64,000 nucleotides of DNA, taken from assembly GCF_004210375.1 (NCBI RefSeq), contig NC_134825.1:7812001-7876000 (forward strand). Reading direction: 5' to 3'. This document shows, piece by piece, positions 16,467 through 27,700 of the stretch. A model generated the notes under the pieces. The model searched no databases, was not told the origin of the DNA, and saw only the letters and a program-made list of their open reading frames with translations. The DNA is from Tachypleus tridentatus (Eukaryota > Arthropoda > Merostomata > Xiphosura > Limulidae). The position numbers were made by a program, and so were the translations under genes. Numbering within the stretch: position 1 is the first letter of the stretch; every line of letters begins with the position of its first letter.

Positions 16467-16592
16467 TTGTGTGTGTATTTTTCTTATAGCAAAGCCACAC
16501 GAGGCTATCTGCTGAGCCCATTGAAGGGAAGCGAACCCCTGATTTTAGCGTTGTAAATCCATAGACTTACCGCTGTACTAGCGGGTAACGAA
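16467..16592 (-). mobile_element. tRNA-derived SINE, family 2
   Basis: Reverse-strand copy of the short family. Its head has a GCTAGTACAGCGGTA-type A-box and GATTTACAACGCTAAAATCA before the B-box, and its tail reads GATAGCC ... GTGTGGCTTTGCTATAAGAA. Confidence 0.85.
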
Positions 16593-16907
16593 GACATATA
16601 TAGCAGGACTTTTACCTTTGATTTATAAAAACGTGTGTATGCATGTATCGTCAAGAGTTGTGTATTTTTATACCTTACTGAATACTCCAACATAATTTGT
16701 TACTGCTTAAATAACCCTCCTATGTTAAAATAACTCGATTCGAGAATTTTAATATTCAATTTTCCGTGAAAGATCAGTGTCACGAAATAAAAAAGTTGAA
16801 ATTATTCCTAATTTTGGATCTACAGGATGTCTGAAAATTCTCTAAAACCTAAAATGATTTCCAGCTTTTCTAAATATCAGACACGTGACTGATTATGGTG
16901 TTGCCAA

Positions 16908-17065
16908 AGTACGAGAAGATCCAGTTAATTCTGTGTAGCAGAAAGGTTTGTCCCAGCGAATGATTGCTACCGAATTCAATACATGTCATCCAGAGAGAGA
17001 AAAAGACATCACGCACACATCTGTTTCGAAGTTGTTAGCTAAGTTTATAGAGTGTAGACCATTGA
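16908..17065 (+). pseudogene. Tc1/mariner-type helix-turn-helix fragment
   Basis: One + frame reads QKGLSQRMIATEFNTCHPE and then DITHTSVSKLLAKF. This resembles the N-terminal DNA-binding helix-turn-helix of mariner-type transposases (usual pattern: ... EFNRRHPER ... TVxKLVxKF). No catalytic domain follows, and an in-frame stop precedes the segment. I read it as a transposon remnant. Confidence 0.5.
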
Positions 17066-17389
17066 CAATGACATGAGATATACCTTGCAGTGTTTAAAGA
17101 AAATGAAAATACATTTTCCAAACTTGTTTCGAATCACAAGGACAACATGTGAAGCACATTTTTAAAAAATTTGTTGAAGTTCCGATGGTTACAGATTTTT
17201 TAAAAACCCTGCATAGTAGAGTACTTACATTATATTTGTGCCACTATATTATTTATCAGCTTATCATTCCCTGAAAATAAACTGTGGGAAATCTATTTAT
17301 TAAACAAAAACATCCTAAAACCCTGATAGTATAAAATAGTGAGATTTTGAGTTGTTCCTGACTGCTAGATAAAGACATCGGTTTAGTTT

Positions 17390-17655
17390 ATTTGAAATTT
17401 CGTGCATAGCTACTCAAGGACCATCTATGCTAGCCGTCACTAATTTAGCAAGGATAGACTAAAGAGAAGGCAGCTAGTCAACAGTACCCACAAATAACTC
17501 TTAGGCTTACATGAAGGCAGCTAGTCAACAGTACCCACAACTAACTCTTAGGCTTCTTCGTTTTTACCAACGAATATGGGAATTGACTGCACATTATAAC
17601 ACCCGCACGACTGAAAGGACAAGCATGTTCCATGACGGTGATTCAAAAACATTAA
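17390..17655 (-). mobile_element. tRNA-derived SINE, family 1, with internal 47-bp duplication
   Basis: Reverse-strand, diverged copy whose head lacks a clear B-box. A 47-bp segment starting GAAGGCAGCTAGTCAACAGT is duplicated in tandem (17466-17559) with one clear difference, so the duplication arose after insertion. Confidence 0.85.
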
Positions 17656-17786
17656 ATAAATGAATAATAGTAATGCTTCCAATATCTTTGCATTATATAC
17701 TTTGTTAACTAATATGTACAGAGGGACAAGAACATGAAGAAAAAATCATTTCCAGACATCATCTGTTGTGTTTTGTACATACTAAT

Positions 17787-17910
17787 GGTCCTCCGGTGGA
17801 ACAGCGGTAACTCTTCGGATTTACAACGCTAAAATCAGGTGTATCATTCCCCGCGGTGGACACAGCAGATAGCCTAAAGTGGTTTTGCTATAAGAAAACA
17901 CAAACACATG
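17787..17910 (+). mobile_element. tRNA-derived SINE, family 2
   Basis: Contains GATTTACAACGCTAAAATCA and a decayed B-box, and ends GGTTTTGCTATAAGAAAACA followed by CA repeats. Confidence 0.85.
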
Positions 17911-17950
17911 CATACCAAAGAGATGAAAAAATTGCGACGATAACCTAGAG

Positions 17951-18020
17951 AGATGATATCCATATTGAACTTACATTATATGTTGAGAGATGATATCCAT
18001 ATTGAACTTACATTATATGT
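17951..18020. repeat. Tandem duplication of about 36 bp
   Basis: AGAGATGATATCCATATTGA and the following bases occur twice in direct succession with no visible difference. This makes it recent compared with its surroundings. Confidence 0.9.
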
Positions 18021-18839
18021 TTTGTACTAAAAAGTAACAGCTACCAGAGTTTTACACCCTTCTTTCTTGGAGGGAAAATAAACTGTATTTTGCAAAGTAG
18101 TTTATATTTTTAGCCACCCAATAATATATTAAACTGAAACAAAATAATAAAAGTGGAGACGATTTTAGTTTCATATAATATATTTAATTTTTCATTGGAT
18201 TTATAAAACCTTGTTGTTAACGTGTCCCGAAATGTACTGGTTATTTCACGTAAATATCCCTCTAGTGATTTTATATGGGAAAATGCACTATTGACTTCAG
18301 ATCTATTTACTTGACCTGACTTCCACGTACATACGCTTGGGAGGAGGTGGATCTGTCGAACGCTATTTGTGTGATGTAAATAGTTATACTGTTACAGCGC
18401 AGGTGTTTTTGGAAGTTAAAAATTTCTAAATAATCCACATTCGTCTGACGAAGCATTAGAAATATTTGGTTTGAAACTGTCGCATGTCCTCAGAAACCTA
18501 TAGCATTAATACGTTTTATACGCAGACTGTGGTTTGCACAAAGTATATTGGTTTTTATCTCACAAATTGGACCAACACTTTCAAACATTATGCTTATGGG
18601 CCTACCCTCCGTAGGATTATAGAAAGAGTCGTCTAAAATAGAATATTTTTAGAGTAGAGAACAAACAGAGAATTCATTTATAAACGGAAGTCAGGCAAAT
18701 TTCACGTATTTACACCATTTATGTTCGAATATATCATAAGAAACTTTGTGTTACATCCTTCAAATTTTCTAGTCAACAAATTACAGCATTAAAAATAAAA
18801 CTTACAATGTATTTATAACTGCATTTAAGAAGTAATTAA

Positions 18840-20345
18840 AATATAAAATCTTAAAGCCAGCCCTTATCGTTCACATATTTATCAGTCTTTTTTCTTAAAC
18901 TCATTTAAATTCATGCCTCTTTAACATCAGAAAGCAACCATTCCAAAGGTGAACCACAACCTGTTAGAAAAATAAAATTGTATTAGCTGAAGGTGATTCC
19001 TACCCTGCAAAAATTTATACTTGTCTGCCGTAATTCTACTATTATTACTGTTAAATATGAGAAAAAAGATGATGTATCAATACTATCAATTCCCTTTGCA
19101 ATCTTAAACACCTCAATCAGATCCCCACTCTTCTTTTTCAAAGAGAAAACAATTTGAGAGATTTCAGCTTCTTTGCATATGACATTCCCTCCACCCAGGT
19201 ACCATTCTAATAAACCTTCTCCGAACGTTTTCACCAATTCAGTGTCTTTCCTAAGGTAAGGTGATCAAGAATTAACACAATATTTCAAATGTGACCTGCA
19301 CAATGAAATTATAACCTCTTTAGACTCGTATTTAGTATATCTTTAGATACAACTAAAATTCTACTTGCTCTCCCACTAGCACAGCACACTACTTGGATGG
19401 CTTAAAACACTTATCAAATATTACACCAAGATCCCTTTCCTTCATGACACTGTTAAGGTTATTCCCATCCAAATTATACTTATAATTCAAATTATAATAA
19501 CCTATATGCATTATCTTGCATTTATTATAATTAAAACCCATCTGTCATATATTTGCACAACTCAATAAATGAATTAAATATTTTTGTAAATCAGCAGCGT
19601 CCTCTTTACAGCCAGTAATATACAATGCCTTAATATCTTCCGCAAGTTTAAGCTATTTAATGATGTAAATAAAAAACAACAACAATAGTCCTTAGACTGA
19701 GTCCTGAAGTACCCCATTTGTGAGATAAATCGAGTTTGACTGAGTTCAATTTGTAAGAACCCTCTGCCTTCTCTTTATCCAGCCACACTTTTGTCCAATT
19801 TGCTTATTTCAAACACCTATAGAAAGAATTTTTACAAGCCTTTTTTTTACGTGGAGACTTCTAGAATGATATCTTAAAATTCAGATTCGCCAAAGCTTTA
19901 TCGTTATCCTCAACTACATAAACAGTAATGTTTTTCGAATATTGTCAAAACATTTGTAAAGCAATATTTGCCTTAGGTAAAACCTTGTTGACTATCCAAT
20001 AGAATTCTAAACTTTGTTAAATGATTTAGCAAACCATTTTTTAAACAAATTTTCCAAACCTTTTTCCACAAGTGATGTAAGGCTAAAATTATTGGGACAA
20101 TTTTTATCACCTTCCTTGAACAAAAGAATTAAATTAGCTAGCTTCCAACTCTTTGGTACCTGCTAACTATTCAAGGACTGATAAAAATAATATTCAATCT
20201 TTAACCACCTTTAAAATCCTGAGGGATATACTACCTGGTCCAGGAGACTTAACCCTTTCTTAAACATCCCAGAATTAATAAAATCGTCTTGTTTGATATC
20301 GTTTTCATTTATTAACTTTTCAAGATTTCGAATTAGTGTGTATAA
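18840..20345 (-). mobile_element. CR1/L2-like LINE fragment
   Basis: Minus-strand sequence contains reverse-transcriptase pieces (LILLFKEGDKNCPNN, SLTSLVEKGLENL, SGDLIEVFKIAKGID) in changing frames, followed by the usual end of the second reading frame. These match the CR1-type signature W-K-x-A-x-V-x-P-L-F-K-x-G-D. The copy is 5' truncated with several stops and frameshifts. The same family recurs at 22160-22880, 23935-24110, 35850-36230 and 36405-38150. Confidence 0.75.
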
Positions 20346-20365
20346 TGCTTTTTATTTATTAATCC

Positions 20366-20636
20366 AGCCCCGCATGGTCAGATAGTTAAGGCACTCAATT
20401 TGTAATCCGAGGGTCTCGGGTTCAAATCCCCGTCACACCAAACATGCTTGCCCTTTCAGCTATGAGGGCGTTATAAAGTATTGACCAATCCCCCTATTCG
20501 TTGTTAAAAGAATAGCCTAAGAATTGACAGTGGGTGGTAATGACTAGCTTCCTTCTCTCTTGTCTTAAACTGCTAAATTAGGGACGACTAGCGCAGATAG
20601 CCCTCGTGTAGCTTTGCGCGAAAAACAAACAAACAC
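20366..20636 (+). mobile_element. tRNA-derived SINE, family 1
   Basis: Full-length diverged copy with head CATGGTCAGATAGTTAAGGC, B-box GGGTTCAAATCCCCGTCACA and tail AGATAGCCCTCGTGTAGCTT. No own target duplication is visible. Its 3' flank GCATCCAATAG (20637-20647) reappears inverted beside the next SINE (see findings). Confidence 0.9.
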
Positions 20637-20854
20637 GCATCCAATAGTTTTTAACTTTAAACACAACTTTTGGAAAAATTGAAGCACAAGTGATCAACCA
20701 GATATTGACTGTAATCTATAAAAGTTGGGACAAACTTAACTAAAAAGTTGCGTAGCATAGATTTCTGACACTATGAAAATTTAGACTGCGATTTAAAACT
20801 TCGTAAACTTTTGCCATAAAAAGAAAAGAACAATAAAATAATATAGAATATTTG

Positions 20855-20990
20855 TGATGACGAGAAACCCGCTTGAAGTAAAAACTCTTTTTGTTAGACT
20901 GAAGATGACTTAAGAAGGTTGAAACGTTGTTCTGTAGTTTATTTTAATTAAAGTTTTAATATTCATATTAGCCGCCTTGTAAATACATAA
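20855..20990 (+). repeat. Penelope-type terminal module
   Basis: Contains GTGATGACGAGAAACCCGCT and then ACTGAAGATGACTTAAGAAG with GTTGAAACGTTGTTC, ending near TTAGCCGCCTTG. It is a solo terminal piece like those at 15285 and 34795. Confidence 0.7.
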
Positions 20991-21004
20991 TATAAATTTA
21001 AAAT

Positions 21005-21280
21005 TGTTTGGTTTGTTTTGAATTTCGCACAAAGCTACTCGAGGGCTATCTGTGCTAGCTGTCCCTAATTTAGCAGTGTAAGACAAGATGGAAGGCAGCT
21101 AGTCATCACCATCCACCGCCAACTCTTGGGCTAATATTTTACCAACGAATAATGAGATTGACCTACATTATAACGCCCCTACGGCTGAAAGGGCGAGCAT
21201 GTTTGGTGCGACCGGGATTCGAACCCGCGACCCTCGGATAACGAGTCGAACGCCTTAACCCACTTGATCATGCTGGGCCC
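21005..21280 (-). mobile_element. tRNA-derived SINE, family 1
   Basis: Reverse-strand, near full-length and well preserved copy (GTGCGACCGGGATTCGAACC marks the B-box). It ends at the GGGCCC head. The outer flank CTATTGGATGC (21281-21291) is the reverse complement of the 3' flank of the SINE at 20366-20636. Confidence 0.92.
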
Positions 21281-21539
21281 CTATTGGATGCCTATCTAAA
21301 TAATTAATTTAATTAGTTATTTTACATTAACCGTATAATGCAAAATATCAGTAACACAAAAAAAGAATGAAACTTCAACCAATCAAAATACTTGTTGCAT
21401 AAAATGCAACAATTTTTTTTATTTGATTTTATGAGTTATTAAACGCCTAATACGATTTAATATGATCGTTTTTGTTTATTTATAATTTGATGTTTTATTT
21501 CGGCAAATTAAAAGTAATAAACGTTTATTTACATTTTAT

Positions 21540-21743
21540 GACGATTTCTATGGCGGTAAAAATATATTCTTAACCTCCATGGTGATTTCCCTAGCGAGAA
21601 TCCGAGAAAGTGTCCGCCATTTGCTACCTGAGGTATCATTAAGTCTTTAGACAGTATCGATTTTCAAATTTTGATATTGAAGTTTTCAGATATTAAAATC
21701 ATCATATAGCTTTTGAAAGGTGTAATGTAATACAGATTTTAAA
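21540..21743 (+). promoter_or_regulatory. Probable RYBP promoter and 5' UTR with two YY1-like sites
   Basis: The sequence just upstream of the RYBP start is richer in CpG than its surroundings and has no TATA box at a usual position. It contains ATGGCGG at 21550-21556 and the reverse form CCGCCATTT at 21614-21622. Both match the core of the YY1 motif (AANATGGCGGC). Promoter position is inferred from location only. Confidence 0.4.
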
Positions 21744-21769
21744 ATGGAATCAAAGAAAAGTCCAAACAG
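21744..21769 (+). CDS. RYBP: RYBP exon 1 (start codon, 8 codons plus 2 bases)
   Basis: ATG in an AAAATGG context encodes MESKKSPN and ends in AG before GTAATG. The two leftover bases combine with the A opening exon 2 to give Arg9. Vertebrate RYBP starts MTMGDKKSPTRPKRQ, so KKSP matches in the expected place. This supports both the start and the 2.4-kb first intron. Confidence 0.85.
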
Positions 21770-24700
21770 GTAATGAGAAACATATAATTTTATTACTATT
21801 TTCAGAGCTTCAAGTTTGCGAGTTCAGTATAATTTAGAAGAATGGTGTGTGTAAAGAAGCAAACCAACTTGTTAATAACAAGTAGATATGAATCTTTCCC
21901 GATTTGTATTTCCAAAACACGACCGTTTCTTATTTTCCAGAACTTAATACCAATAGTAACATTTTTGTAACGTTAGAGGTGTTCTTCAATTGTTTAAGTC
22001 TTCTATTTTCAAAATAACCTTAAGAGTAATCACTGACATTGACAATGGAGTAAAAATATTCTTTATAAGGAACGAACATTCAAAAAAAATTTTTTTTTTA
22101 TTATAGTAAAGTTTTAGTTTGTTTATGAACAGTTTTGTAATCCATTTAAATTAAGGATCAGTGAATTTTTATGAATCAGCATACATAACATATAAAGAGG
22201 TTATGATTTCATTGTGTAGCCCACTGGTTATGCTACATTTGGAGTATTGTGTTTGGTCTTGGGCTCCTTACCAGGGGAAAGGTATTGAATTGTTGGAAAG
22301 GGCTTGGAGGAGGGCAACTATAAGTACTAGAAAGATATTTTGGATGTAAAGGTTGTCATACAAGGTTGTTGAAAAAAAAAGAAAATAATTAAAAGGGATT
22401 TAATTGACATTTTTATGATTGCTAAGGTAATTGATAGTGAGGATGCAACATGTTCTTGGTATGTAGTGGTGAGTGTGATAGGGCTAAGGAACACAAACTT
22501 AACAATTTAGTGTCTTTCTAAGATAAGCAATCACCTTCAGCTAAGACAGTCAGTGGTGTATTTAGGTAGGAGTTAAAGGGGGCTTAGCCCAAGGGCCTAT
22601 GGTTTTAATGAGGATCTGTTGATAATTTTATTCTGTGTAAAATTACATGGGATATAAGGCCCACAAAAATTATTAACCCATGGGTCCATACAACCTTATA
22701 TCTGCCACTGAAGACAGTTTTATCATCTTAAGTAGTAGGCCTATGAAATGGGTTACTATCAAATATGACATACAGTAAATTTAAGGGAAAGCTTGATAAA
22801 TATTTAAATGATATGAGTTGCTTTTTAAAGTTTAGTGAATGGTATGGCCTAGATGTACCAACAGATTGTTCTTAAACTTTTTAATTGTATCTGTTATATT
22901 GTAGTAATAACACTAATAGTTCTGTTGAAGTGTCTTTATTAGTTAAAAATGAGTGAACTTAGATTTTTCTGTTTTTTCTCTAACTGTTGATACCAATGGA
23001 AGATTCAAATCATATGCATATGGTTCATGTCCTCTAAGAAAGTATATTAAATTAGCAAACATTAAGAAAGTTTCTTTTGACTTAATTCATTGCATGAAAT
23101 ATAAATTATTTTTAACACCTGTCACAATCAGATTATTATACCATTAGTTTATAGTTTTGTGTTTAGTCATTCAAATGGTACATGTGGAGTACCTGTCTGA
23201 AGTTAACATAATACAAAAAATATATTTTGAATATAGTACTCAGTCTATCAGATGTTAGTAAGGTAAAGTTAGAAAATATTAAGTTTGAATCTAAACAGTA
23301 AATTTAAAAAGTAAGTACCAGTTGTGAATGTTGAATTACCAGACTCACTTCATTACTCAAGTTTTGAAAAATTAATTTACATTAAAATTGAAAACAATAC
23401 ATCTAAAATAATTGTGACTGCTAAAACTCACAGAATAATAATGATCTCAAATATAACATTTACAATTTTGTTTGTATTACACAGCTATAACAGAACAAAT
23501 GAATGAGTTCAAAACATCATAAATGACCTTTTCCTTTTCATCACAGCTGGCAAACTGATGTATTTGTAACTGATTTTCCAACTAGTTTTATCCTTACAGG
23601 CTTTACCATTTCATTCATTAAAAAGTTTAACTGTATTACTTGTTAAATATGATAAGACCCAAAATGATTCATTTTTAACAGAAGTTTTGTGTGGTGGACT
23701 TGTAACATTATAATAACAATTTGTGGAAGACTTTTCTCATGGTTGTATAAACAGTTTGTGAAAGGTTAATAGATTACTAATAGTTTGTCATGGGTACGTT
23801 GATGATAGAAGCTTTTTATTTATTTTTTAAAGCTTTAATGCTCACTAATTTTGGAAGGTTGATAAATTCATTTAAGTAATTTGAGATGTGTAAAGCTTGT
23901 ACATAAAGACATTATTACTTTCATAATAGTCATCCAGTGGAATAGCTTGCCTTCAGGTGTGGTACAGCCTGCATCAGTGTAAGAATGTAAGAGGATGTTG
24001 TGTGAAGCACTTTATAAATCAGAATTAGATGCAAGATTAGAGGTTTTTTATAAGTAATGTAAATTACACTAGTTACAGAAAATGGGGTTGACTAGATGGG
24101 CTATTTAACTCTTTGTTGGTCTTTGAAAGTGAAATGAAAATCTTGTTTCTTTTGTACATTTCTAGAATATTGTTGTCAAACACTTGGTGCTTTATTTGTT
24201 ACAGAAGAACCAGAAGACAGTCTAAAACAGGTGAAGAAAGCTACTGGGACTGCAGCGTTTGTACTTATCGTAATACTGCAGAAGCTTTTAAGTGCTTGAT
24301 GTGTGATGTGAGAAAAGGGACTTCTACTCGGTAGGTGTACAGAAGCAGATACTCGGTGAATGTACGGCAGAGTGTGTTATGATTTCTTGTATTAGGTGGC
24401 TTGATAAAACATTTTATAATTATAGTTTCTTCAATACTTTTCAATTACAGAAATAGAGTTAGTTGAGCTATAAATATCTTAACAATGCTTGTCATCTCTT
24501 GTAACACTAGTTCGCTCTAGAACACTACTCAAAGATTTAGAAAAACAATTTAGTTTGGGTCTACATATGTAGTCCTTAACTTTTTGATACCCTATGGAAA
24601 ATATCTAACTCAAGGAGACTTATCTCAAGACAAAAGTTCCTTGTGTTCCCAGTAGTTTCCAGTTTCCTTAAGTCTCTTTGAGTCCTTTGTCCATAACAAC

Positions 24701-27700
24701 CGTTCTAGTTACCTAATTGGCTTATTAAATTACGCTACATGCCCTTTCTCAACACGTTTGTGACCTTAGTCTTGTGTGCCATGTATTACCTGTGTCTGAA
24801 ATTTGCTGCTGGCCTGCAGACATTACCAATTGGGGTTGTTTGCACTGATTATTCACAGGATGCTTTATCATTCTACTTAGGTCCTCAGATCGGTTCTTTC
24901 TTGCTAAGACACTATCAGACAAGGAAGAGATAAATTCTTTTCACTGCTTCATATGATCACTATTTCTCACTTTTATGGCCAGTCATATTTTGATTACTTT
25001 TTATGTCCAGTGAGAATCTAGTCAATAACTTTATTTGCTCTGGTCATTCAGTTTCCTAGGATTTATCCCTGGTTACATTGACATGGATGTGAGACTAATT
25101 CATATCCCTTATTCTGGGCTCTCCTTGAGGGTGAGGAATTTTCTGCTATTCATGTCTAATCGGATTCATCATATTTCTATATCATTTGCAGCTTGGTTGA
25201 ATTGTCAGCTGAAGGACATTGTGTGGGCTGGTATGTGAACCTTTCTTATGTCTCGCATTACTTGTATGATCTGGCAGTATCTTCATTTGAGGGTTTTTAA
25301 CTATTCTCTGTAGCTATTTTACCCACTTTAACCAGATTATATAGAGAAGTATTTTAATTTTTGTGTTTATCTCTACTTTACCTTTCATGGTCTATTACTT
25401 TGTTTTTAAAGAATTTCTCTGTGACAAGTGTTGCCCAGACAGATGTGGTTTAGTGAATATAATTCCACATTAGCAACCATTAATTCTGTATACTTTATAT
25501 AGGTTGCATCAGACTCTGTAGAAAAGAGATGTTCCATAAGACTGTTTAGTGGCTGGCTAGGTGGTATTACTGTACTATGGTAAACCATCACTCATGGACT
25601 ATCATGAGTACATCATAAGGGGATCCTGCTCAACATTGTACAGAATATATCATGTTCTTTTGATTTTAAAAATGTGGGAAACTTGATTCACCTATTGCAC
25701 TGTTTCCAGGTCATCCCCAACTTGCATTACCCCCAGGTTCTTCAAGTATAGCTAAGAAGTCCTTGGTTCCTAGTCACTAGGGTCATGGACAGAGGCTTTC
25801 CCCTAAAATGTTAGAGTGAATTTCTTCCACTCTTGTAGAAGAGGGCAAAGTTGGGGGGCTCTCTGGATGTTTTTTTTCTCAGATGTCATTGGAAGCACTA
25901 GCCTACAAAGGAACCTACTCATAGTTCCAGTTCAGATTTGAAGCTCAGTTGTCCAGTTGGTTTGAGCATGGCCCTTCTTTTTGATCAATATTAGTTCAGT
26001 ACATTGTTCATGGAAGAAGGTCCATGGTCTCCTCGTAATTCCAAGTGCAGATTGATTTTCTCGTGGGTCCTTGGTTGAGCACAGTTTGTTCCATGTTCTC
26101 CCCATAATTCTGAGGGCAAGTGGACTTCACCTTGCCAACACTGTTGTGGAACAGGGATTAGTGTTCAAAATTTCTGACCAGATATTTTGTTTCCTCCAGT
26201 TATGTGTGGCATAAAAGATCTTGTTGGGATGTTGGTCTAATTCAGGTTGAGAAGGTCTGCCAACCTGAAGGGGTCCATTCATAAGTACACATGGACATGT
26301 ATACAAGTATTGGCCCAATTGCTCCAATCAGCAGTGTGGGATGCAGGTTTCATGGCCATATAATTGCAACCCCAAACAGTAGAACCTAGACTATCTGGTT
26401 GGGTCCTGGCCAGTAATGATGATAAATTGTGTAAAATTCCACCCATAGTACATGATATAAATTGTGGATGATGAACATACCTGTTCTGTATGTAGTGCAT
26501 TCCCACACTTAAATAGGTATATGAAGAGACAAATATGGTGGAAAGAAATACTTGTTGGTTGAAATTTTGACTATAAAATATTATGATCGGTTTGTTCCAA
26601 GAAACAATATTGGTTGTGTGTTCTGGTCATTTATATCACAGAATAGTTCAAGAAAAAATCTTCAAGAGTTACTGAATTGTGCAAGTTTTTTTATGTGTGT
26701 ATTTGAAAGGCATGTCTTGTGTATTACATTTTAAATTTATTCAAAGTTATCAAACTAAGAACATATTTCAAATTGAACTATTTGTATCTAGTAATACAGG
26801 AATCAAAGAATTGGAACACTTGTAAAAATAACAACAACTTGTATTTAATGAAATAAACTAGGATTATTTCAAATGTACAAATGTACCAACCTCAACATGA
26901 TAATTTAATAATTAGAATTGTCTCTTGATTTTTTTAATACTAAATTAATAAAAATCCAGTCTTTACGTGATGAAGTGTATGGACCTTGATTTTATATAGG
27001 AAACCACGGCTTAACCCGCAACTTGTATCTCAGCAAGTTGTTCACCATTATACTCCACCCCAGGCCAAGCAAAAAATCCCTTCAAAGTTGGAGAAAAAAA
27101 ATTTGGATAACTCTTCGACAGAAGCTCTACCAAAAAAGAGAAATAGGTAAGCATTGTCTCAACTGTTATTAAGATTTTATATTGATGTTCCAAAGTAAAG
27201 GTGGTATCCTTCTGTTATGTGGTGTGTAATGATGCTGCTCAGTTATTTATTTCCACTGCAGAAGGAACAGGAACATTTATTGTATTTATAGCACTGGAAA
27301 ATATTACTAAGCTAGTTTATGCAAGTTGAGATGAGATCTTGAAGAGTGAGTGTTAAAGCTATTAGATAGAGTTGGAGATTTTAACAACAGATATTAGGAC
27401 TTCTTCACAGAGTTTGGGATCTTCAAAAGGATGTTCTAATGTTGTCTAACAGAGTTTAAGACTCATACAAGGATTTGCTGACTGTTATTAATCAATTTTG
27501 ATGAACTGAATAGCTTCTTTAGAGTTTGAGATCCCAAGAAGGATGTTTTGAATTTGTCTTTGAAGTTCTCTTTAGGATATACTCAATTGTTTTACAGAGT
27601 TTAAGGCTTTGAACAGGATTTGCTCAAGTGAAACCGTTCATTATAAAATATATAAAATATTTATATAACATATGAATATAAGAGATACATGTTTTCTTTT

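Larger units (their letters stand above)
21770..24204 (+). other. RYBP intron 1 with LINE fragments and a MITE
   Basis: A 2435-bp intron from GTAATG to TTTGTTACAG. It contains CR1/L2-like LINE pieces in sense orientation (22160-22880 and 23935-24110) and a 160-bp hAT-type MITE inserted into the first of them. No conserved RNA or alternative exon was recognised. Confidence 0.85.

Noticed and set aside
24113-24204. Upstream extension of the RYBP zinc-finger frame to a start at 24113
   Set aside because: The frame crosses a clear TTTGTTACAG acceptor at 24204. The conserved KKSP start is encoded by the exon at 21744, with matching codon phase.
24739-25238. Two hydrophobic open frames in RYBP intron 2
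   Set aside because: No recognisable domain, no splice signals and a stop between them; most likely old repeat sequence.
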